Positions 8,034 to 15,488 of a stretch of 64,000 nucleotides of DNA are shown here, one piece after another. Every line of letters starts with the position of its first letter. The first letter of the stretch is position 1. The DNA comes from Alphaproteobacteria bacterium (GTDB taxonomy: Bacteria > Pseudomonadota > Alphaproteobacteria > Rhizobiales > JAJFHC01), in contig JAJFHD010000120.1 of NCBI GenBank assembly GCA_021775805.1, forward strand, positions 1 to 64,000, in the 5' to 3' direction. The translations under genes were made by a program, and so were the position numbers. Under the pieces are notes generated by a model that saw only the letters and a list, made by a program, of their open reading frames with translations, searched no databases and was not told the DNA's origin.

Positions 8034-8720
8034 ATGAAAGAGGGACCCAACATCGCAGCCGTCGGTGCACTGATCGGGGATCCGGCACGCTCGAACATCC
8101 TGACGGCTCTCATGACCGGCCAGGCGCTGACCGCATCTGAACTGGCAACCGAGTGCGGCGTGACCCCGCAAACCGTCAGTTCGCATCTGGCAAAGCTCGA
8201 AAGTGGCGGTTTGATCCGGCTGCGCAAGCAGGGCCGGCACCGGTACTTCTCCTTGTCCGGCGACGACGTTGCCCGGCTGCTCGAAGCCATGATGGGTCTT
8301 GCGGCGAGCCGCGGACACACTCGAATCAGAACCGGCCCACGTGAGCCTGCGTTGCGCAAGGCCCGGGTCTGCTACAACCATCTCGCTGGCGACTACGGCG
8401 TTCGCATGCTGGACGTATTCTTGAGCAACGGCTACGCACGCGAACTCGGTGACGATATCGTATTGGGTGACAAAGGGCGCAAATTCGTCACGGAATTTGG
8501 CATCGATTTGTCGTCCCTCGAAGGATTGCGTCGGCCTTTGTGCAAATCCTGCCTTGACTGGAGTGCCCGGCGAAGCCATCTCGCCGGTTCGCTCGGGTCT
8601 GCAATCCTCGACCGGATCGTTGAACGGAAATGGGCAAAACGATTAGAGGGCAGCAGGGTGGTGAATTTTTCCAAACCCGGTGAAAAGGCCTTTCTGAAAC
8701 TGTTCGCCTATGACAGCTGA
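8034..8720 (+). CDS. ArsR-family winged-helix regulator with C-terminal extension
   Basis: A 228-residue regulator. Residues 1-90 form an ArsR winged helix (IGDPARSNILTALMTGQALT, then VTPQTVSSHLAKLESGGLI and a wing GRHRYFSL). The remaining 130 residues are a conserved extension with several cysteines (ARVCYNHLAGDYGVRM; RPLCKSCLDWSARRSHLAG), typical of a known ArsR subgroup in Proteobacteria. The start lies immediately after a palindromic array, with little room for a separate ribosome binding site (AGGATCGA is the best match). It probably represses itself and the divergent NIPSNAP gene. The inducer is unknown; the cysteines could sense metal or oxidation. Confidence 0.88.
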   Translation: MKEGPNIAAVGALIGDPARSNILTALMTGQALTASELATECGVTPQTVSSHLAKLESGGLIRLRKQGRHRYFSLSGDDVARLLEAMMGLAASRGHTRIRTGPREPALRKARVCYNHLAGDYGVRMLDVFLSNGYARELGDDIVLGDKGRKFVTEFGIDLSSLEGLRRPLCKSCLDWSARRSHLAGSLGSAILDRIVERKWAKRLEGSRVVNFSKPGEKAFLKLFAYDS

Positions 8721-8778
8721 AACCGACGGTCGACGTGTGTCCTTGCGCACAAACAAGGCCTAGCTGGACAATGTGACC

Positions 8779-9513
8779 ATGCCATTTCTCGGTGATGCCT
8801 ATCTTCCCGATGGTTTGCGCGTCTACGCGATCGGCGACGTGCATGGCTGCCTCGGCCAACTGCGCGATCTTCACAGCGCCATCGCAGCAGACCTCGAACT
8901 CTTCGGGACTGCCGAGCATCGCATTGTCCATTGCGGTGATTACGTCGACCGCGGTCCTGACTCCGCGGCAACCGTTGAATACCTGATCGGCTTTGCCTGC
9001 AAAGACCCGGACGTCGTCTGCCTTTATGGCAACCACGAAGACGAACTGCTGGGGTTCCTGGAGGATCCCGATCACTGGGGCCGGGTGTGGCTGACATATG
9101 GAGGGCGGCAGACACTGACGTCGTACGGCGTAGATCTGTCGAACATGGAAGACAATCCGTCCGGCTGGCGGCGCCTCCGGGACGAGTTTGAGGCCCTGTT
9201 CCCGATGGAACACCGCCGGTTTCTTCAAGGGTTACCGCGCAAGGTTCAGTTCGGCGATTTCTTCTTTGCCCATGCCGGGATACGTCCCGGCCGGCCCCTG
9301 CACGCGCAGGAGACCGACGACCTGATGTGGATCCGCGAACCGTTTCTCTCCAGCACCAGCGATCACGGCGCAGTCGTTGTGCATGGGCACACGCCCGTCG
9401 AAACCAGAGAGGTCCGTCCCAACCGTATCAACATCGACACTGGTGCGGTCTTCGGCAACGAACTCACCTGTGTTGTCATTGAGGAAAACGAGATCCGCTT
9501 TCTGACGGCTTAG
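8779..9513 (+). CDS. PPP-type metallophosphoesterase (serine/threonine phosphatase-like)
   Basis: A 244-residue calcineurin-like phosphatase with all metal motifs in order: GDVHG (residues 19-23), GDYVDRG (53-59), GNHE (84-87), and later HAGIRPG and VVHGHTP. The short bacterial form resembles ApaH/PrpA-type protein phosphatases or diadenosine tetraphosphatases. Which substrate it uses is not decidable here. ATG 8779 is preferred; an in-frame GTG lies two codons upstream. It is convergent with the MscS gene. Confidence 0.88.
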   Translation: MPFLGDAYLPDGLRVYAIGDVHGCLGQLRDLHSAIAADLELFGTAEHRIVHCGDYVDRGPDSAATVEYLIGFACKDPDVVCLYGNHEDELLGFLEDPDHWGRVWLTYGGRQTLTSYGVDLSNMEDNPSGWRRLRDEFEALFPMEHRRFLQGLPRKVQFGDFFFAHAGIRPGRPLHAQETDDLMWIREPFLSSTSDHGAVVVHGHTPVETREVRPNRINIDTGAVFGNELTCVVIEENEIRFLTA

Positions 9514-9523
9514 AAGTCCCAGC

Positions 9524-9630
9524 GTCACCCTTGGACGCCCGCATGGGCGTGCGAGGGTCCATTGGCAGTTGCTGCCGGGTGCCGATAGGCGAGTGGATCC
9601 TCGCCGTCGCCTTACTCCGGCAAGGATGAC
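9524..9630 (-). repeat. Palindromic intergenic repeat, family 2, copy 1
   Basis: A 107-bp element bounded by GTCACCCTTG and CAAGGATGAC, which are reverse complements except for one base. A second member lies in opposite orientation at 54753-54857. Internal landmarks shared by both, read on the reverse strand, are the GTCATCCTTG end, AATGGACCCTCGC-like sequence near the middle, and AAGGGTGAC at the far end. This copy fills the gap between the convergent phosphatase and MscS genes. Confidence 0.75.
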
Positions 9631-9686
9631 AACAAAGGTGCGGCCTGTCGAAACCGCGATGCGCCGTAATGGGTGGGGGGCCGTCT

Positions 9687-10964
9687 TCACACCATGCGCA
9701 CCTCTCGTTGCGGGAAGGGAATCTGGATACCGTTTTCCTTCAGCGCGTCCCAGACCAGGAACATCACGTCCGATGAAAACTTGTTGGGCCCGTCGTCAAG
9801 CCCGTCGACCCAGAACTCGACACCGAACTCGACGCCCGAGTCGCCGAACTTGCGCAATTCGCAATCGGGTTCCTCGGGTTCCTGCAGCACCCGCGGGTGC
9901 TTGGAAACCGCGGCCTGGATGATCGGCGGGATCTTGTGCAGGTCGGTGTCGTAGGCGACGGAGAACTCGACTTCGTAGCGCTGGCGCGGGTCGTCTCGGG
10001 TCCAGTTGGAAAACTGTGTCGTGATGAAATCGGCATTGGGCACGACGATTTCCTTGCCGTCGAAGGTCTCGAGCGTCGAGGAACGCATGCTGATCTCCTT
10101 GAGCGTGCCGGACTTGCCGTTGTCCAGTTCGATGAAATCGCCGACCGAAAGCGACCGCTCCAGCAGGATGATGATACCGGCAATGAAGTTCGAGGCGATC
10201 TGTTGCAGGCCAAAGCCGATACCCACGCCAAGGGCGCCTCCGAAGACGGCCAAGGTCGTCAGGTTGAGGCCCAGCACCTGCAGCAGCAGGATGAAGATCA
10301 CCACGAAGATGCCGATCTCGAAGAGTTTTGCGAATAGCTCCCGGGTTGGCAGGTCGAGCGCCTTCTGATCCCGGATCACCTTCTTGCCGGCGGTATTGGA
10401 CAGCCGTCCCAGCCAGAACAGGATGCCACTGGCAATCGCCGCCTTGAGGAGAAAGTAGAGCGATATCCGGAAATTGCCGGCTTCGAGCGAAAGGCCGTCG
10501 AGCATGGCAACCGTGGCGTCGAGCCAGCCGAACACCTTCAGTGTGGCAACCGGAATGCCGATCCAGATGCAGGCGGTACGTACGATCGGGTGGGTGACGA
10601 ACTTTCTGATCGCTGTGTAGAGAACAAACACCACGCTGACACTCTGCGCGATGCGCACCAGCCAGGCATTGCCGACGATCTCGGTAACAGCGGAGATCGC
10701 AATCGCCAGCGCCAGGACGCAGAGCAGGGGAAACACCAGGTCGCTGCAGGCAAAAACCCATTTCCGCACTTTCAGGCCGGGGCCTTCCTCCGGTTCGTCA
10801 CGGAAAAACGAGACCTTGGTCTTCACTTGCCGGGTGGCGATCCAGGCCGCGGCAACCGCCAGGACAATGGCGCCGATCTGGGCATAGAACAGCGGGCTGG
10901 TGGCCCAGTTCAACACGGTGTCCAGCGCGCTGAACCCCAGTTCCGTCAGTTTTTCAATGGTCAT
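9687..10964 (-). CDS. Mechanosensitive ion channel, MscS family
   Basis: A 425-residue membrane protein with about five hydrophobic segments before the conserved MscS pore and beta domains. The pore helix reads TTLAVFGGALGVGIGFGLQQIASNFIAGIIIL, shown here in two parts: TTLAVFGGALGVGIGF and GLQQIASNFIAG. It is followed by the gating region ERSLSVGDFIELD and the beta-domain sequence VVPNADFITTQFSNWTRDD. It is longer than E. coli MscS, with extra N-terminal helices. Its role is release of solutes on osmotic downshock. ATG 10964 has a GGGGAG ribosome binding site; in-frame sequence upstream lacks one. Confidence 0.92.
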   Translation of the reverse strand: MTIEKLTELGFSALDTVLNWATSPLFYAQIGAIVLAVAAAWIATRQVKTKVSFFRDEPEEGPGLKVRKWVFACSDLVFPLLCVLALAIAISAVTEIVGNAWLVRIAQSVSVVFVLYTAIRKFVTHPIVRTACIWIGIPVATLKVFGWLDATVAMLDGLSLEAGNFRISLYFLLKAAIASGILFWLGRLSNTAGKKVIRDQKALDLPTRELFAKLFEIGIFVVIFILLLQVLGLNLTTLAVFGGALGVGIGFGLQQIASNFIAGIIILLERSLSVGDFIELDNGKSGTLKEISMRSSTLETFDGKEIVVPNADFITTQFSNWTRDDPRQRYEVEFSVAYDTDLHKIPPIIQAAVSKHPRVLQEPEEPDCELRKFGDSGVEFGVEFWVDGLDDGPNKFSSDVMFLVWDALKENGIQIPFPQREVRMV

Positions 10965-11149
10965 GTTCCGCTCCCCTTGCGCATCCCCGCCTGCGCCGTT
11001 GATGTGTCGTTCACTTATAACAAGTGTGAGTGACTTGCCATAATCTGCAGGCGGCGGTTTCGGTTTCGGATAAATCTGTGGCACATTGTGGCGAACATCA
11101 CAGGGGACTGAATGAACCGCCCTTATTCTTCGACTATTGGAGAGTGGCG

Positions 11150-12730
11150 ATGCTGAGGCTTTTTGCGACGCTGATTGCTTTGCTGAGTTGGATTGTTCCG
11201 GCCCACGCCGAGAAGCGTGTGGCGCTGGTGATTGGTAACTCCAGCTACAAGCAGATCTCGCCGCTGGCAAATCCGAAAAATGATGCCGCCCTGATGGCCG
11301 CGACCCTCAAGGATGTGGGCTTCGAAGTGGTTACGGCCATAGACGTCGATGTGCGGCAAATGGGTCGGGCCGTGCGCAAGTTCGGCAAGCGGTTGCGTCG
11401 CTCAGGCAAGGATGCTGTCGGCCTGTTTTATTATGCCGGTCATGGCATCCAGTCCCAGGGCACAAACTATCTTGTCCCGCTCGGTGCCCAGATCGAGGAC
11501 GAGGCGGATCTCGATATTGAAACGCTCAGCGCATCCGATGTTCTGCGCCAGATGGAAACTGCCGGAAACGCGCTCAATCTTGTGGTTCTCGATGCCTGCC
11601 GCAACAACCCGATGGCAAGCAGGGTGCGCTCTGGCGGGCGTGGTCTTGCCCGGATTGACGCGGCATCGGGGTCGTTGATTGCGTTTGCCGCGGCTCCTGG
11701 TCAGGTTGCGGATGACGGCCGGGGTAAAAACTCGCCCTACACCGAAGCCTTCGTTGACGCCCTGCGCCAACCCGGCCTGACGGTCGAGCAGGTATTCAAG
11801 CGTGTTCGCGTCAGAGTCGAAGCCCAAACCAACGGCCATCAGACTCCATGGGAGGAGTCGTCGCTACGCGGCGACTTCTATTTCGTACCCAAGCAATCCT
11901 CCCCCGCAATCGATGAGGAGGCCATCGCCTGGAGTATCGTGAGAGACAGCACGGTGCCGTCTCCGGTAATGGCTTTCATCAATCGCCATCCCAATGGCCG
12001 CTTCTCGGCGCAGGCAGAAGCTCTTTTGGACCGGCTGGAACAAGAGGCACTGGCAGAAAAGGCGGCCCGCGAGGCTAAACTCAAGGCTGCCCTGAAAGAA
12101 GCACTGCGGCAAAACGCGGCGAAATTTGAGGTCGCAGCCTTGCCTCCGGCCGAGGGGACGACTGCCGCAAACGTTGCCCCGAAAACCGCTGGGGAGATGA
12201 CGGCGCTTGCGTTGCGTCATGAGGAGGGCAGGGGCGTCCCGCAGAGCTTTGAAAAAGCGGTTCGGTGGTACCGGGCAGCGGTCGAGAAAGGCGATGCCAA
12301 AGCACGGTTCCGGTTGGGCCTGCTCTATTACAACGGCACGGGCGTGACCCGTAATTGGTCGAAGGCCGCGACTCAGGTTCTGGATGCAGTCAGGCAAAAA
12401 TACGCCCCTGCGGTCGACGCACTGACCAAGGGGCAGGATCTTCGCGATCCCGAATTTGTCCGGGCTATCCAAAAGCGACTAAAGACATTCGGTTCCTATC
12501 GCAGCCGCATAGACGGAAAGTGGGGACCAGGAAGCCAGAATGCCGTTCTGGTCCACTCCGGACGATCAACTCTCCAGAAGTCCCGAAAGAAGGCGAAACC
12601 GAAACTGTCCAGGAAGAAAGTGTCCAAACGTTCTACAAAGGTCGTTCGAAAAAAGAGGAAGAAGAAGGGCCTCTCCACTGCATGCCAGACGCATTTTCCG
12701 GGCACGCCTGAACAGTGTGGCGGATACTGA
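11150..12730 (+). CDS. Secreted caspase-fold peptidase (C14) with Sel1 and PG-binding-like regions
   Basis: A 526-residue exported protein. A signal peptide (cleavage after AHA at about residue 20) is followed by a caspase p20-like domain with the catalytic dyad His98 (FYYAGHGIQ) and Cys150 (VVLDACRNNP). After a helical Ala/Lys linker come one or two Sel1-type repeats (ALRHEEGRGVPQSFEKAVRW and GLLYYNGTGVTRNWSKA). Then there is a short peptidoglycan-binding-like segment (AIQKRLKTFGSYRSRIDGKW) and a strongly basic tail ending in a small Cys-containing motif. Caspase-fold proteins with this layout are common in Rhizobiales and Rhodospirillales, with no settled role. ATG 11150 has GGAGAG upstream. 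It stands alone, divergent from MscS. Confidence 0.88.
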   Translation: MLRLFATLIALLSWIVPAHAEKRVALVIGNSSYKQISPLANPKNDAALMAATLKDVGFEVVTAIDVDVRQMGRAVRKFGKRLRRSGKDAVGLFYYAGHGIQSQGTNYLVPLGAQIEDEADLDIETLSASDVLRQMETAGNALNLVVLDACRNNPMASRVRSGGRGLARIDAASGSLIAFAAAPGQVADDGRGKNSPYTEAFVDALRQPGLTVEQVFKRVRVRVEAQTNGHQTPWEESSLRGDFYFVPKQSSPAIDEEAIAWSIVRDSTVPSPVMAFINRHPNGRFSAQAEALLDRLEQEALAEKAAREAKLKAALKEALRQNAAKFEVAALPPAEGTTAANVAPKTAGEMTALALRHEEGRGVPQSFEKAVRWYRAAVEKGDAKARFRLGLLYYNGTGVTRNWSKAATQVLDAVRQKYAPAVDALTKGQDLRDPEFVRAIQKRLKTFGSYRSRIDGKWGPGSQNAVLVHSGRSTLQKSRKKAKPKLSRKKVSKRSTKVVRKKRKKKGLSTACQTHFPGTPEQCGGY

Positions 12731-12818
12731 GTTTGGGTTTGTCCGGCTCGCCGGTTGAAGATTGAGCATCCCGGTCTGTTTGCGAATTGCTGCCGCCGGC
12801 CTCGGCCGGAACCAGAGG

Positions 12819-13343
12819 TCAGGTTGCTTCAAGCCTCAACCGGGCAATCTTGTTGATCTGCTCAAGCGCCGTAACAAACTCGGTCTTCGGGTCATTCGCT
12901 ATCCGCTGTTCAAACGCATCGAGGATCATGTGCCGGTCGAGGCCTTTTACGGCGATGATGAACGGAAAGCCGAACTTTTCCGTGTAGGTCGAGTTCAGTC
13001 TCTGGAACCGCTCAAATTCTTCCGCCGAGCACAGATCGAGCCCGGCACCAGCCTGTTCGTTGGTTGACTCCTCCGTCAGATCGCCGCGCAGGGCGGCTTT
13101 GCCGGCAAGGTCCGGATGGGCCCGGATGAGGGTGAGTTTTGCATCGTCGTTCGCGGCCTCGAGCACGGCTGCCATGGCGGCGGCGAGGCCCGACGGCGTG
13201 TCGCAGGCGTCGGTCAATCCTGCATCCCAGACGGCTTCCGCAATCCAGGGCGAATGTTCGTAGATGCCGCCGTAGCGGCCGACGAACGCGTCGCGTCCCA
13301 GAGTGGACGTCGGGCTGATGGGGGAATTGTCCGGTGAAGTCAT
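12819..13343 (-). CDS. uraD: 2-oxo-4-hydroxy-4-carboxy-5-ureidoimidazoline decarboxylase
   Basis: A 174-residue OHCU decarboxylase, the last step making S-allantoin from urate. Family signatures are visible: FVGRYGGIYEHSPWIAE, IRAHPDLAGKAAL (catalytic His region) and STNEQAGAGLD, followed by FGFPFIIAVKG. ATG 13343 has GGAGA upstream; a longer in-frame start 12 codons earlier has none. It is divergent from uraH and the xanthine dehydrogenase operon across a 295-bp AT-rich spacer, so the two directions probably share regulation. Confidence 0.95.
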   Translation of the reverse strand: MTSPDNSPISPTSTLGRDAFVGRYGGIYEHSPWIAEAVWDAGLTDACDTPSGLAAAMAAVLEAANDDAKLTLIRAHPDLAGKAALRGDLTEESTNEQAGAGLDLCSAEEFERFQRLNSTYTEKFGFPFIIAVKGLDRHMILDAFEQRIANDPKTEFVTALEQINKIARLRLEAT

Positions 13344-13638
13344 TGCGGTCTCCGTCGTGTCGCGCCACCCCGCTTTCAAGTCAGATGACAGATACTGTCG
13401 TCCAAGCGGTTGCGGAAATTACCATTTATCGGAAATCTTTATAAACCGGATTATTATCAAAAATAATTTGAAAGTATTGCCAAACCGGCTGCACTTCACA
13501 ACAATGACCGGTGCTGCCACGCTAGACGGACTCGACACAAGGCTCAAGTTCCCGGAACAATAAGGGATCGGGTCTTCGACCAGGAAACGTTGGCGGACGG
13601 CACGATGAACCGATCGGCTCCGCAAGAGGATGGGAACT
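13344..13638. promoter_or_regulatory. Divergent promoter region, uraD and uraH-xdh operon
   Basis: This 295-bp spacer is markedly AT-rich between about 13410 and 13480 in an otherwise GC-rich surrounding, as expected for a divergent promoter pair. No riboswitch-like fold or long palindrome is evident. A purine-responsive regulator site would be expected here but I cannot name one. Confidence 0.5.
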
Positions 13639-13992
13639 ATGGGACGGCTCACCACGCATGTCCTCGATACCGCGCACGGCTGTCCAGGGCAGGGCATAGT
13701 GGTGCACCTATGGCGGATCGACGGCAACGACCGGACACTGATTGTTGAAACCGTCACCAATGACGATGGGCGCTGCGACGGCCCGGTGCTTGAAGGGGCG
13801 GACTTCACGGTCGGCACATATGAGTTGTCGTTTGGTGCCGGCGCCTATTATCAGGCGCGTGGCGTCGATCTGCCGGAACCGAAATTTCTCGACACCGTGA
13901 TCATCCGGTTCGGCGTCTCAAGCCCCGATGAGCATTATCATGTGCCGTTGCTGATCTCACCGTTTTCATATTCCACATACAGGGGAAGCTGA
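13639..13992 (+). CDS. uraH: 5-hydroxyisourate hydrolase (transthyretin-like)
   Basis: A 117-residue transthyretin-related protein that hydrolyses 5-hydroxyisourate to OHCU. It begins GRLTTHVLDTAHGCPGQG, the N-terminal His/Gly signature, and ends with the diagnostic YRGS tetrapeptide. ATG 13639 is preferred because AGGATGG precedes it; ATG 13630 is also in frame. The stop codon TGA shares its last base with the ATG of xdhA, so the genes are translationally coupled. Confidence 0.96.
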   Translation: MGRLTTHVLDTAHGCPGQGIVVHLWRIDGNDRTLIVETVTNDDGRCDGPVLEGADFTVGTYELSFGAGAYYQARGVDLPEPKFLDTVIIRFGVSSPDEHYHVPLLISPFSYSTYRGS

Positions 13993-15488
13993 TGCGCGCA
14001 AACGTTCAATTCCTGCTTGGTGACAAACCGCGTGTGATCGAGGACATCGATCCTACCATGACCGTCCTCGAGTATCTGCGCGGACCTGCACACCGGACCG
14101 GCACCAAGGAAGGTTGCGCGGAAGGCGACTGCGGCGCCTGCACCGTGGTTCTCGCCGAACCCGACGAGACCGGCGAAGGTCTGACCTACCGGGCCGTCAA
14201 CTCGTGCATTCAATTTGTCCCCTCGCTCGACGGCAAACAGTTGATCACCGTGGAAGACCTCAAGGCCCGCAACGGCCAGCTTCATCCAGTGCAGGAAGCC
14301 ATGTGCAGCTCCGAGGCTTCCCAGTGCGGGTTCTGCACGCCGGGTATCGTCATGTCGCTGTTCGCCATGGACCGCAACACCTCCAGCGATGCCCTTGAGG
14401 AAGGTGCCACCAGCGATCACATCATGGACACGCTCGCGGGCAACCTGTGCCGCTGCACCGGGTATGGTCCGATCCTGGCGGCTGCCGGTTCGATCAGAAA
14501 AGACAGTGACGACAAGTTTGCAGCCGCCGAAGCCGACGTCCTCAGGCAACTCAATGTTTTTGCCGAAGGCGAGATGATGAGCGTGCGAAATCCTAAGCGT
14601 TCGTATTTTGCGCCACGCACGATTGCCGAATTGACCGGCCTGTTGAGCGACATGCCCCACGCCCAGATTGTCGCCGGACTGACGGATGTCGGTCTCTGGG
14701 TGACCAAGCAGCACCGGGAACTGGACACCCTGATTTCGATCAGCGCGGTGTCCGAACTCAAGGAAATCTCGATCACCGAAAAGCACATTGACATCGGTGC
14801 CGGCGTCACCTTGAGCGATGCCCATGAAACGCTTGCCTCTTACTATCCCGATCTCGACGAATTCATTCGCCGGTTTGCCTCCATTCAGATCCGCAATGCC
14901 GGAACGGTTGGTGGCAACATTGCCAATGGCTCGCCGATCGGCGATCTGCCGCCGGCCTTCATCGCCCTCAACGCCACACTGGTGCTGCGCAAGGGCGAGG
15001 CGACACGGGAAATCCTGCTGGAAGAGTTTTTCATCGAGTATGGCAAACAGGACCGGCAGCTTGGAGAATTTGTCGAGCGCGTGCTTGTGCCTCTACCGCG
15101 CGATGACGAGGCCTTTGCCTGCTACAAGATTTCAAAACGCTTCGAGCAGGATATTTCCGCAGTTTGCGCGGCATTCCGGGTCCGCGTCGAGGACGGCCAG
15201 GTGTCTGAAGTCCGGGTTGCCTTCGGCGGTATGGCCGGGACGCCCAAACGCGCGCGTTCCTGTGAAGCCGCGCTGTTCGGACAACCCTGGACGGAAGCCA
15301 CGGTCAGGAATGCCATGCAGTCGCTCAACGGTGACTTCACGCCGATGACCGATATGCGCAGTTCCGCCGACTATCGCAGCCTGGCGGCACGCAACCTGTT
15401 GATGAAGTTCTATCTGGAGACCACCGACCAGGCGCCTGAGCAGCGTGTGTCTGAAATGACGGGAGGCAGACATGGCCATATTGGGTAA
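13992..15488 (+). CDS. xdhA: Xanthine dehydrogenase small subunit (2Fe-2S and FAD)
   Basis: A 498-residue iron-sulfur/flavin subunit. The plant-type cluster ligands appear as CAEGDCGACTVVL, and the second, helical cluster as QCGFCTPGIVMSL with CRCTGYGP. The FAD domain follows from about residue 195 (AGLTDVGLWVTKQ; TVGGNIANGSPIGDLPPAF). It passes electrons from the molybdenum site to FAD and NAD. It overlaps uraH by one base upstream and xdhB by 17 bases downstream, so all lie in one operon. Confidence 0.97.
   Translation: MRANVQFLLGDKPRVIEDIDPTMTVLEYLRGPAHRTGTKEGCAEGDCGACTVVLAEPDETGEGLTYRAVNSCIQFVPSLDGKQLITVEDLKARNGQLHPVQEAMCSSEASQCGFCTPGIVMSLFAMDRNTSSDALEEGATSDHIMDTLAGNLCRCTGYGPILAAAGSIRKDSDDKFAAAEADVLRQLNVFAEGEMMSVRNPKRSYFAPRTIAELTGLLSDMPHAQIVAGLTDVGLWVTKQHRELDTLISISAVSELKEISITEKHIDIGAGVTLSDAHETLASYYPDLDEFIRRFASIQIRNAGTVGGNIANGSPIGDLPPAFIALNATLVLRKGEATREILLEEFFIEYGKQDRQLGEFVERVLVPLPRDDEAFACYKISKRFEQDISAVCAAFRVRVEDGQVSEVRVAFGGMAGTPKRARSCEAALFGQPWTEATVRNAMQSLNGDFTPMTDMRSSADYRSLAARNLLMKFYLETTDQAPEQRVSEMTGGRHGHIG

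Noticed and set aside
11150..12730. Caspase-based phage-defence system
   Set aside because: No nucleotide cyclase, sensor or reverse-transcriptase-type partner lies nearby, and the signal peptide points to export rather than cytoplasmic defence.
13344..13638. Possible purine riboswitch before the urate/xanthine operon
   Set aside because: No three-way-junction pairing or conserved purine-aptamer core is visible. The same check at 19358-19474 also found none.
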